Source: Baylisascaris procyonis
Taxonomy: Eukaryota > Nematoda > Chromadorea > Rhabditida > Ascarididae
Direction: 5' to 3'
Length of the DNA stretch: 64,000 bases
Assembly (NCBI GenBank): GCA_037389465.1
Contig: JAZARR010000075.1
Span: forward strand, 85,189 to 149,188
Part shown: piece after piece, positions 50,472 through 61,983 of the stretch
How the letters are laid out: each line of letters begins with the position of its first letter
Position numbering within the stretch: position 1 is the first letter of the stretch
The notes under the pieces: model-generated
What the model saw: only the letters and a program-made list of their open reading frames with translations
What the model was told of the DNA's origin: nothing
Database searches by the model: none
Position numbers and translations under genes: made by a program

Positions 50472-50487
50472 GGGGGGGGGGGGGGGG
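50472..50487. repeat. Homopolymer G run
   Basis: Sixteen consecutive G residues in otherwise AT-rich DNA. The true length may differ because such runs are error-prone in sequencing. Confidence 0.95.
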
Positions 50488-51467
50488 CACCTTTTCAATG
50501 AAAGATGGAACGAAAGGAATTTCCCAAAGGAATGGTTCATACGAGGAGAAGCTTTTTTCAAAGATTAGATTAAGTGGTCTAGCACTAGATCGAGCTGTGT
50601 ACATTGTTGAAAGAAAAAAAAAAAGAAGAGCGAATATACTAACAAGAGTAGATAACATTTTGCCGATCATAGACATCTTCGCATTCGTTATATGTTGAGT
50701 CTGCATCTCTTCATTGCGTTACTGAAATTTCTTACTGCGAAAACAATCATCGTCCACCTTGAAGCTGCTAATAATCGATTTAGATTGCTTCATTATCGTT
50801 TACTAGTTCATTTTCGCACTCAATAGACCCTCAGAACGTCTAGTTCTGGCCTTTTCCACATATATATTCCCTAATAACGGCATTAATGCAGCATTTATGG
50901 TATTTATTTATGGAATTGTGCAATAACATTTTATGTATATTAGATTTTAAATGTGATCACTTAATTCCTTCTTTATCGCTAACGTTTTTTTTTTTCTGGA
51001 AATGTTATATGTGTTCGCCATATCTAGCAATTTTTCAACTAAATTTCAATAAAATCTGACACAGGATTCGCTTACCCGAATGGGTCTAAGTTGGATTCCT
51101 GTTTTGTATTATGCTTACCTTTAGTCATTCAGTTGGACCGATAACCTCCTGTAGCTAGCTCTACGCAAGATTCTAAAGAGCGCCGGAATGTTGGACTCCA
51201 GAAGGGAAGCTTTGATGTGTATGCTCCTAACAAACACTTCTAAGGCATAATACTTCTGCCAGAATTGAAACCTCATGTAGACCCACTAGATTCGTCGATT
51301 GTAGAATCGATTCTGGTGCAAAGCTAATGAAAATCTAGATTTCCATGAAAGTTTTTGATTTGCAACGTATTCAGATAAATGTGTCGTTGTTTAGGCTACT
51401 CAATTAAACACTGAATTTCTTTCAGATCTAAGAAATATCGGTGTTATGCAAAGAAACAGATAAACTA

Positions 51468-54400
51468 ATGTTCGATACGAGAAACGGCCGATCCGGAGAG
51501 GGAGGAGAGGTGTGTAAATCAGCATTGTGCAGCACTGCATCGACTTCATCCGAGGCTACACTTCCGGCCGATGCGGCTTTAATATGCGCGAAAAAGAAGA
51601 AAACGAATGGAGTGAATTGTTTCTCTGTCAGTGATTGCTTCGGTTCCGATGATGGTGTACAGGTATTGTTTGGAATATTTTTATAATTGATACTTGAAGC
51701 GGACGTTTCTTTTCATATTATCTCATATTAAAATCAAAAATTTGCAAGTTCAGTGTGTTTCGTCCTGGTCAGATGCGCCCTAACTGATGGAAAACAACGC
51801 CAGAGGAGTTGTGACGACATGCGGTTTTATAACCCTTTCACCTGTCGAATAACTTTCCGAAGGAAGCATATTAAATCCAATCAGTTTAACACGCAGACCT
51901 TTCTTTCCGCTTCATATATCTATTTTTTTTTCGAAGTTAATGAATGCACAAGAAATATAATATAAGGGATTATCCTATTGCCTATGTTATACTTAACAGA
52001 TTCCATATCTCTAACTTTAATGGCTTCACAATCGAACGTATTAATGAAAATGCAGCTGCTCAGAAAAAAAAAATGCAGAAAAGCAAAATTATATCGATAA
52101 ACGGCTTGTAAAATCAATTGTTTTTCATGAAAGTGCATTAGATTGTAATGAAATTTATTGAATAATGAATACTATGATGATTTATGCATTAAGAAATGTT
52201 GTTTCCCATTTTATGCGTTCTCAATGAGGTTATTATTCTCAGATATTCCGGAATATGCTCAAGAAAGCGGATGCAGAAGAGAGAAATGCTTTATTATACG
52301 AACTTTTGGTTAGCTGATTTGCTTATTATTTTCGAATATGAAGAGTTCTATTCGTCTATTTATGTAAATCTCACAATACGTTATGATTTGATCAGCTTTG
52401 CGATCCGATTTGTTAATCTGCGTAGGAATTGATGTCGATGCATTTAGACAGTTATAGGAAATGACACACCAATAAACCTAGTATTGCAACTAATGCATAA
52501 ATGAATAGCATACTTATTAGATCTTTTCGAAAATTTTAGGCGGAAATTTATAGTTTCATTTCGTTTAAAAAATGACTTTTATGAATGATAGAAATCTTTC
52601 CTTCGAAATGGTTAGTTTCTCACGCTTCATCGGCATTTCAAGGTGAGTTTCAACGAGAAAAAACGGCCTTTTATCTCATCGAATTGTTTTTTTTTATCTA
52701 GCATGGTCTTAAAATACGTTGTTAACTGAGTTAACGGCAGTTTTGGATAATCTACTGAGTTCCTGTTGGTGAGGCAGTGGCTAACGAAATGAGTAGCAAT
52801 GTTTTCTTGAATAGTGGCATGGTATGAGAGCTGTCGTTTAGATTAATTACTTTTGAAAGGTATATTTTGTTGCTTTCTTGAATAGTTTAGATTAACAGCA
52901 CTTGGCGTGATTAATCTTTATCAAGGCACAATATTTTCTATATTACTGCACTAACTACCATTTTATGCGTGGGGATAGGATCGAAATCATTTGTTGATTA
53001 AATATTAGTATTGTGATGTTTCGTTCTTAGATTTAGCACATTTTTGCAGATATAAACCGCTTGTTGGCTTTCAACTTTATGTGGGAAGCATTTTTTTTTT
53101 TTTTGTTCTTTAATTCAGCTTAAATTAACTGCGTTATTGAGTGGATTTTTATTTTTATTTTCATCAAATTTTTTATTTTATAGATATCATGTGATGCATC
53201 AAATCTTGAATATGCGGCATCTTTATTAGAGGATGTTCAACGTAAACGAAATGCGTTTTGCAAAGCGGATCCATTCACATCATTGCCCACACCTGTTGCT
53301 CTCAAAATCCTTCATTTACTTGATCCAAGTAAGTTGTTATAAATATATGTTGGTAGATTTGCTTCATGCTATAACGTCTAAATCCATCGAATAAATGTTT
53401 CATCTCTCAAAGTTGCTTATTCATTAAGAAGTTTGTTGATGTTATTTGTGAATATTAAAGCTATTTCATTGGAAATGGTGATTTCGAGAACCAGTTTATA
53501 CATATGGACTCATGAATTCATGGCTTGGCTCATTATTAACTCGGAGTTTAAAAAAATGATTCGGCGTTCAAGAATGATTCGGGATTCAGAAATGACTTAA
53601 TGTTCTAAATGGCGATGAATGCAGTAGATTGTCCGGGATGACCGAGAAAATAACATGATTGTTTAAATTCAGTCGGCTTTTGCAAATTCAATTACAATTG
53701 TTTAAAAAAAAATACAATTTTTTTCAATCCAATTACAATTGTTCAATGAATTCAGTGAATGCTTATGGGAGTTGCAGCATTTTAATGATTGAATGCCTCA
53801 TATCCTCTTTCATTATTATTTATTCTCGATGAATCAGCCATAGTAGAGAGGAGTTGCAGGATCACTCTGTAAGTGTATGTGCGTTTGTCGTGCATGGAGG
53901 ACGTTATGCGGTGAGCCATGTCTATGGAAGAGTCTATGTGCGTTGCCACGTTCGTTTAGAATGTGTTCATTGGAAGCAGAACGACAACAGTTGCAAAGGT
54001 ATACGATAGCCGATGGTACTGTACTTTGGAGGGATGCGTTCGCTGAAAGATATAGACTGTGGTGCAATTGGCATGCGGGCAGATGTGTCATACGAACGTT
54101 CGAAGGACATACTCAGGGTTTGTCAATACGTTCTTGAAGTATTTTTGCCTGCGCAATGATAACCGGAGCCTTCCTCTTCATTCCTATAAACATATTTGTG
54201 AGTGAATAATGCAGAGTTTGAGATTGCATTTGATATTGCTTCTGAAGAAAAGAAGAGGAGTCTTAGATATATGAATTGGGAACGTCGTTTGTGGCCGTGA
54301 TCTTCTCGCTTTTATTTTTCTTTGTTTTCTGTTCACCAACAATCCACATCTCTCAGTTTTGACGTTTTTGGAGTCAAAAAATTTTTTTATCAACTCCAAA

Positions 54401-57400
54401 AAAAAAGTTTCATCAACTCCAAAACGTTACAAACGCATATTTGATATTTTCATTTGCACAAAATAGCACCATCAAATTTCATTTCAATTGATCAGCATTA
54501 CTGAACCAAAATAAATATCAACACAAGAAACCGAAACGCATTTATAGCAGCTGATCGCAAATTTGAATACTATCAAAGGTTTCATTGCCAAAATTGTTAT
54601 TGTCGTATCATCTGGACGGTTTGTTTTGCCTTATAGTCCGGGTTTATAGGGCTTATGCGCTGATTCTGCCATTCCATGTCTCCATTGTTAGTTTGCATCA
54701 ATTAAAATGCGGTTGTTTCATAACAAAGAACTTCAGGTATATCATGCGTGCAATTCGACGATGAGCGAATAGTATCGGGCAGTAGTGATAATACGATTCG
54801 GTTGTGGGACATTAAGAACGGCGCAGTACCTGGATTAGGTACTATGACTCTTACTGGGCACTCGGATACGGTCAGATGTTTGCATCTTAATGGCAGTCGA
54901 CTGGCCTCAGGCTCTAATGATTTCACTATTAAGGTATGGAGATTTGTTGTATGTTTCTGCGTTTGTTACTTTCAACCAATGCTAGACCTATTGGTTACTG
55001 ATGCACGTAAATGGGGGCAGATTGGAACCATGAGGGGTGCATCGAGGCGATGAGCTGAGTGGTTTAATCTCTCAATAGAAGATAGAGTCTTCAGCGTTGA
55101 AAGAAAGGATGTACTACGGTGCAGGACATAGCAGTTAAGAAGGAATGTTTAACTATGCAACGCGTTAACCATTGTTTCGATGATATTCCATCGTGATATC
55201 GTTGATATGCTTCATGTTATTTGTGTTTAAGAAGCTTTAGGCATATCTGAAGTATTGTTCCAGAGGCAGTTCTCACTCTTGTAGGTTGTAGGTTAATAAG
55301 TTAATAAATGTGTATTTGCATCAGGTTTGGGATCTGGCTGTGAACACAACTTGGTCATCTATAGCGTGTAGGCAAACGATGGTGGGACATACGAATTTTG
55401 TACGATGCCTTCAGGTTTGTTTACCCGTTTATTAGCCTCATCATTCACTGCCATAATATCTACATCAGACCATTGGATGTTTCGTTGTGCTGTTAACGTT
55501 TGCAAAAAAAGTGGGCTTTTCTCTGTGGGTGCTACAGTGTTCATCGAGTGGGATGTGAAAGATGAACGTTCTTCTCGATATTAGATTGGATAGTCAAATG
55601 TTATATTGCGAATTGAATTCCCTTTCAGTTCCTATTTTTGTCCAATTCTCATGTGACTACTTGATGTAATTTTTTCAACGGCGACGATTTTTCTCTCTCC
55701 GTTGTTTAAACGTCGATTTTAAATATCGGCTTTGCTTATCACTGTTATGTATGAAGCGAATGCTGTTCACATTCGCATCGTGTCCCTTTTGGTGTACATA
55801 TCTTTGAGTGCTCGTGAACAAACTCTCCTTCTCCCATACCACCTCGCTCTCTCATCTGAGCCTTCGAGAAAGAGTTTGTCATTACTTGTAATTTGAAGTT
55901 AAAAATTGAAGTCTTGACGTGGGAAGATGATGTTTAGTGGGTTTCCTGCTTAGCTTTACTCATATAGCTTTGGTCTTATTTATTTCTTCCGGCATCGTGC
56001 ACTTGTAAAAATAGAGTTATATATGGAACAGTCAGCTTTTTCCAAGATTTCTGCCTGAATTATGCAAGTTGACGAGTTACTGTTGTAACCCATCTGCATC
56101 GCATGTATTGCATGCTTGGCAGCGTCACCCATCAGTAATAGCTTTGATGTGCTGAAATTGAGGGTTTTATACAGTTCTGAAGATTCGATGAATTTGAAAT
56201 TGTTCTCAATTGCAACCGATTTGATTGTAATTTCTTTTATGTTTTCATCCTCGTATCCGCTCTTCTATATTGTTTTCTTCGTTCATTGATTCGTTGATAT
56301 TTAGATGGATGAAGAACGTTTAGTAAGTGGTTCTTATGACTGCTTGCTAAAGATGTGGTCCGTTGAAACTGGCGGTTGCACAAGGACGCTTGGGTTAGCA
56401 CATTTTTTTACCACTTAATAAATCTGTCATTCTTGATTTCCTTCCACTAAATCCCCAGTAAAAATAGACTTTCCAGCTTATTCTCCCAGCCATATCCTTC
56501 CCCCTCTCTTTGCCGCATCTCCTCATCAGCCTGCAAGTGACGGCATCTGGGCCACTTTGCATTTTAGTATCGGGATCGTGCTTCTCTTAGCCTCGGAGTT
56601 AAAAATATGTACCCCGGAGTCATGATTGGGTTTCTGTGGTGTTCATAAAAACCTTAAAATACGCATAATTTGTTTTTAATTTATTTGTTGAGAATGGTTT
56701 ATTTTCTTTTTTATGAATCACATCTCAAAAATTGCCAATTGAAATGCAAATGTGCAACCGTTATTGGAAGTTTAGCGATCGGGAGTTTATTTGTTGCTTT
56801 ATCCATTCGATCCACTATATCCATCTCTAAGGAATGATTATTTATTCTATTTTCAGTGGTCACAATGGTGCTGTATTGTGTTTGCAATCTGATGGTGCAA
56901 CGTTATTTTCTGGTTCAGCAGATTTTTCTATTAAAGTAAATGTTATCTTAACAAGGATTTTTCTTTATCTTATGATAATGAAGGCATAGAACAATCTTTC
57001 CTAAAAAAATAAATAAATAAAAATAAATAAATAAATAAATATGAACAATGAATTGTAAAGATCATAGAAAATGCTGGGGTGCATCCTTTCGAAAGTGGAC
57101 GGGAAGTATTCGCTATAAGCATTTATCTTACTTCCCAAGTAAAAGCATCGTCAATTCTAAAGCCATATTACCATTTTTCATCGAATACTCTCGCTTTTTA
57201 TGTGATTAGTTAGAAGTGGCCAAGACTGAAAGTTTTAATGAAGGATCGATCAGCAAGGTAATTTTTATGGGTGTATATTTGTGGCTACTACCTAGTAGAT
57301 TTTGTTTCCATTAGCTTTATGCACATTTCATATCATTTGTCTGGTGGTGTCTGTCGGAAGTTACGAATACACTCAGCACTTGACATACCACAACTCAGTG

Positions 57401-59396
57401 TTTAGGTTTAATTTACGTCCAGCGATTAGCTTTGGACACATGTTCTGATCAATCCCACAAACGCATTAACATAAAGAGTCGACGTTTATCGATTGGTCTT
57501 CTAACACTGATTTGGATATTTGCTTGGCAACACAAATAAACTAAGTTAACGATCGTGCATGATGATTAAACAAAATAGAATGCAATATTTTATTATTGTG
57601 ATTGTAGTGTTGGGATGAGCGAATCGGTGTTTGTGTGATGACATTGCATAACGCACACGAGAATGCGGTCACTTGCCTTCGTTTCGACAACGAAAGGATT
57701 GTCTCTGGTTCAGTTGACAGAACTATTAAGGTGCTTTGATTATCCTCTCTCTTATATTTCCATTTTATAAGGGAATCCTTAATTCTATATGAATTCGCGC
57801 ATTTCAAATTTGATTAACAATGAATTTGATGTAATTCTCACCTATTTCATTTGCTAAAATATAGAGTTGATTATATGCGGAAAACTTTTTATTCGTTGAG
57901 AAATGATTTAATAGTAAGGAGGAAGAGGGAGTTTATAATATCAACACTAAGGAGCATTACTAGGCATTTTACCGCTATTCTGGGTTATTTGACCTGTGAA
58001 CTCAAATGCAAGCCCACGCATCGTGTCATTCCCCTTAATGCGCTTTGTTTGTTTCGGCTAAAGGCGATCAGTGAATCGAAGCATGCAGGTTGTTTTAATC
58101 GTCGCAGAAACGAGACAGCTACTTGCTTTGCAGTGCCTCATATATCAGTTAGATGCTTTCGAAAATTATTTCATGTTGTAAATTGTTCGGAGTGGGAAAA
58201 GTTCGCAATTTGAGACTAATTTATAAATATTGTTTAGATGTGGGATTTGAGAAGTGGTCGATGCCTACAGACTTTGGATTGGAAGCTAAGTGAGGGGCAT
58301 ACCGGGGTGGTTAGATGCCTTCAAGTTGACGCTTGGAGGATTGTTTCTGCTGCCGACGATAGGACGGTTAAGGTAGGTACATCTTCAAATTCTTGTATTC
58401 ATTCAAACTCTTAATGTTTTTGGTATTCTATTCGTGTTATTTCTTATTTTTTATCGTATCAAAAATCAATCTGCTACCGTAGGAAATGCACGCCCTACCG
58501 TATCTATTACAATTTTATCATAGGCAATCCGATTGTGCTTCAAAACGGATAGGGTAGAGTGCACTTCCAAAAATGGGCATAGATCACCGCCCCGTCGATA
58601 CCCTATCTTATAGAGGAAGTGATCGGGAAAGCATCCTTTTTTTCTCATATGCAGTGTGATTTTATATGAGCAATCAAACAGACAGAGGTGAATAAGAACA
58701 TTTGAATTCGTTGTTTACTTTATACAACATGAAATTTCACATCTTTCATATATTAGACATTACATGGGGCCTAATTGCGTTATCACTATGGAAGTGTTTT
58801 TCGTTTCACTATTCAACGTCGTGCCCGTAAAAAATTATACATTTCATTTGCAAGGGAAATACATTTTTATTTTGGGCGACAGCTTTCACGTTAATTGCAA
58901 CATTTTATATTATTAAACGTTTTATTTATAACCCATTTGGATAAAAACTGCAAATACGACCAAATGTTTGTTTAGCGCTTATAAACCTTGAAATTCAAGC
59001 TTATAACGCAGGTGACACAACTGTTAGAGTTTTGCATACTAAGAATCCCCGTTAAAGTGGTTTGTGGGATCATTCCTCTCCTTATATGGGCTTCTTTATC
59101 TGCCAACTCTTTTACCGCATAGCGGTCTGTTCATTTTTGCTCAAAGCGATCAATGACAACGATTTGTTATATGGTTAGATGTTAAATGAATATTTGCGGA
59201 TATATGTGTTTTATGAATCCACTTCTTTGATTTACGAGGCGTTATTTTTCAGGTATGGAATCTACATTCGGGTGAGAGACTGTGCACTCTTCATAGTCAC
59301 ACAGACGGTGTGACCTGTGTCCAGTTCAATGACCATCAAATTGTCTCGGGTTCTTATGACAAGACGGTCAAATTATGGGATTTTAGCGTTTGTTGA
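51468..59396 (+). CDS. F-box/WD40 repeat protein, SCF ubiquitin-ligase substrate adaptor
   Basis: F-box/WD40 proteins bind Skp1 by the F-box and the substrate (often phosphorylated) by the WD propeller, bringing it to Cullin-Rbx for ubiquitination. Exons: 51468-51662, 53184-53328, 53860-54117, 54737-54933, 55325-55414, 56305-56393, 56857-56935, 57608-57730, 58238-58372, 59253-59396. All phases match, giving 484 residues. The N-terminus is Ser/Thr-rich and acidic. The F-box is at about 90-135 (FTSLPTPVALKILHLLDP, RSLCK, VCRAWRTLCGEPCLWKSL). A linker with WRDAFAERYRLWCNW leads to seven WD repeats, e.g. RIVSGSSDNTIRLWD, RLASGSNDFTIKVWD, RLVSGSYDCLLKMW, SGSADFSIKCWD, RIVSGSVDRTIKMWD, RIVSAADDRTVKVWN, QIVSGSYDKTVKLWD, ending DFSVC. 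It is shorter at the N-terminus than FBXW7/SEL-10 and not clearly beta-TrCP, so I give no symbol. Upstream coding exons cannot be excluded: the frame runs open to the TTTCAG acceptor at 51425. Confidence 0.9.
57005..57042. repeat. (AAAT)n microsatellite
   Basis: AAATAAATAAATAAAAATAAATAAATAAATAAAT lies in an intron of the F-box/WD40 gene. A shorter AAAT run is at 47694-47714. Confidence 0.9.
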
Positions 59397-59721
59397 ATTA
59401 CGCTCATGTTTCAATGCCGAAGTGCTGGAAGCTTTCTAAGCATCGTAGGGATTTCAATTTCGAACTTTAATATTTTTCCCCTTCTAATTTCGGGTCATTC
59501 CGCCTAATTTCCAAAATTTTTGCATCCTTTTTAGAGTTAACGAGGGTGGATTTTTGTGCCGTTAGAATCAAATTAGCAAATATTTATTTGTGCTTGGAAT
59601 AGTTTTATTTTAGGATTGTTTAAGATTTGAAAGCCACTGTTTTTCTCGCATAGTTCTCATTTAGAACTCGTCGAGGGAAACACTTTCTTTTTTTTTCAGG
59701 AATTATTAGGCATTTTTCGAA

Positions 59722-59727
59722 AATAAA
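59722..59727 (+). terminator. Candidate poly(A) signal of the F-box/WD40 gene
   Basis: AATAAA lies 325 bp after the stop codon in AT-rich sequence. Confidence 0.4.
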
Positions 59728-61973
59728 GCCTTAATTTTGAAAAAAAAAAAAAGAAGGAAGGGGATCGATGATCGACAATAAACTTGTAGTACCCGAATAA
59801 GAGAGTAAAGTTAGCTTCCGTATCTGCCTGATCTGCACGTATATCTTTGAATGCATTATGAATGCACTTATGAGAAACGCGTTCGAAATGAATTTTACAA
59901 TTTTCACATAGAAATAAATCATAACAATTATTTTCCTATTTCCCAATTTTATATATTCAATAAATCTTATTTCGCGATTATTTAAATAATATAAAACTTT
60001 TATAATTCATTCGACAAGAAATTTCCTCCTCAAATGCTAATTGGTTTCGTATTTTTCGATGGATTCTTTAGTTCGACTTCTTTATTGTACGCTATAAATA
60101 TATCAAAATTATAAGCTTTCAGTACTGAAATTATCATATCCGAAGAACTCCATAAAAAAGCGAATATTTTTATTTCCTAATTAAGCGTTTCTCAAGAGTA
60201 ATGCAATCGCATAAGATATTCATTATTAATATAGTTTAAAGGTTGTGAGTATCTATACATTTACGCATAATTTTCTTTATTATTTCGCAAACGGTTTTTT
60301 TCTATTTCTGGTCATTTTCTCGTAAAATTTGATGTAAATCTAATGTTTTTTTTTTTTTTTTGTGTTTCTATGGAAGACATTTTCATCACATGCCCGTATT
60401 TCCTTGTTTTTTTCGAAGGCTCAGGAGAATATGACATTTTGTAAGTTTTCACAATCGACGATTATTTTAGATGGATGGGGGATTATGTAATTTTCAAGTT
60501 CCAATATGGTCATATATTCAAGAGTAATCCGATTTTGTTGTTTCTAGTATGGAATTATTTGCGTTGAAAACAATGAGAGGTATTCATTCGTTAATCGCAT
60601 AAATAGGGCAATGTTCATAAATAAGGAAATGCGGCATTTTTTACTATTGTTTCTTTTTTTTTTTGTATGTATTTGTGAATATCGACCTAAAGTTAACTCA
60701 ACAATTTTGCTAACAATATTTTTTTATCACTGAAATAATGAATATAAATTTTCGTCTCGAAAGAAAATAGTTGTTTTCCTCGATGGTTTACACAGCAGAT
60801 CTACTCTAGTGATATCAATGTGCCTAAAGACAGATACTATTCAAGAATTTTAGTTGATATTGTTAAGCACTAGTTGATAAGTTAATTTATTTCATATAGA
60901 TATAAATTTCTCTATTTAGTTGAAAATGGAGATGGAAAGGTGGGAGACCTATTGAGTAATTTAAAAGAGTTTCAATTCGCTTGTTCGTGTATATGAATGT
61001 GGCATCGATTATGCATAAAATGATTTTATCGTTGCTTGCTTATATTCAATGCTCAGCGTTGTTATATAAGTAAATGCTAATGAGTGCTCATATTATAATG
61101 CTCTCAATAAATATCAACGAAAAAATGTTGCCGTTTGTCAATTTTCAACGATGTTGAATCAACCCTCGAAGTATGTCATCGATATCTGTTTGGTGGTATC
61201 CGATCCTTTGTAAAATTTCGTGTCGATTCGTGTCTGCTAATTTGGAATAGTTCCCAAAAAATGTTTTTTTTTCTATTCAATTCTGAGGATATCTGAGATC
61301 CTTGATGTTCCATTCCCGATGATTATTGATTAAATCCCGAGTAGTTCATCAAACTATTACCTTTTGCAATGAGATATCAGTTGTTTAAAATATTTGAGAA
61401 TAAGTAGGCAAAACGGTTCTTTAAATCCAACAGATTAGTCATGCACATGGCTATTTTCATATTCTGGAAGGCCGATTTCGGATGGTCGTCGTTTTTATGG
61501 ATTATATTTGTTGATACCTCTCTCATTGTTGTGCAGCGTTCAATCAGTTTTATCGATAAGAGAGATGATACGAGAACGATTGCAATGCGACTTTTATTGT
61601 TGGGAATTTTTTGAAAAAAATTTCAATGATTTCATGAGCAAATCTCAAAATTTACGCTTGTATATGCCTCTACCTTCTCATCCCTTGCTGCCCTGTTGCT
61701 TCACTCATTGTTCTTCTCCTCACCTCTCTGTTGCCTCACCTTGCTACCCTCCCCTCCCTTTCCCCTCTCCACTTCAATAAGAAGGAAGCCTTCTGCGTTG
61801 GTGTCATTGGCTCATAATTATTCTCGCTTGATTTCGGCAATTTCAACGAAGATTCATCATCGGCGTATGTGATATAAAGAAGCCTTCGAGCCTTTAGTGG
61901 CAAGTTGTTGAAATATGGCCAAATACAAATCCTGAAATATGTTTGTACGTTGCGCAATTTTCGTTGTTTCCAG
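59728..61973. other. AT-rich intergenic region
   Basis: I see no coding signal. A pyrimidine-rich tract (CCTCTACC...CCCCTCTCC) lies at 61668-61775. Long T runs occur at 60348 and 60655. Confidence 0.5.
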
Positions 61974-61983
61974 AATTCTGAAT

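Larger units (their letters stand above)
48958..51420. other. Intergenic region with simple repeats
   Basis: I see no gene. It contains the TTGTTTAC-type tandem at 49762-49834 and a 16-base G run at 50472-50487. Confidence 0.5.
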
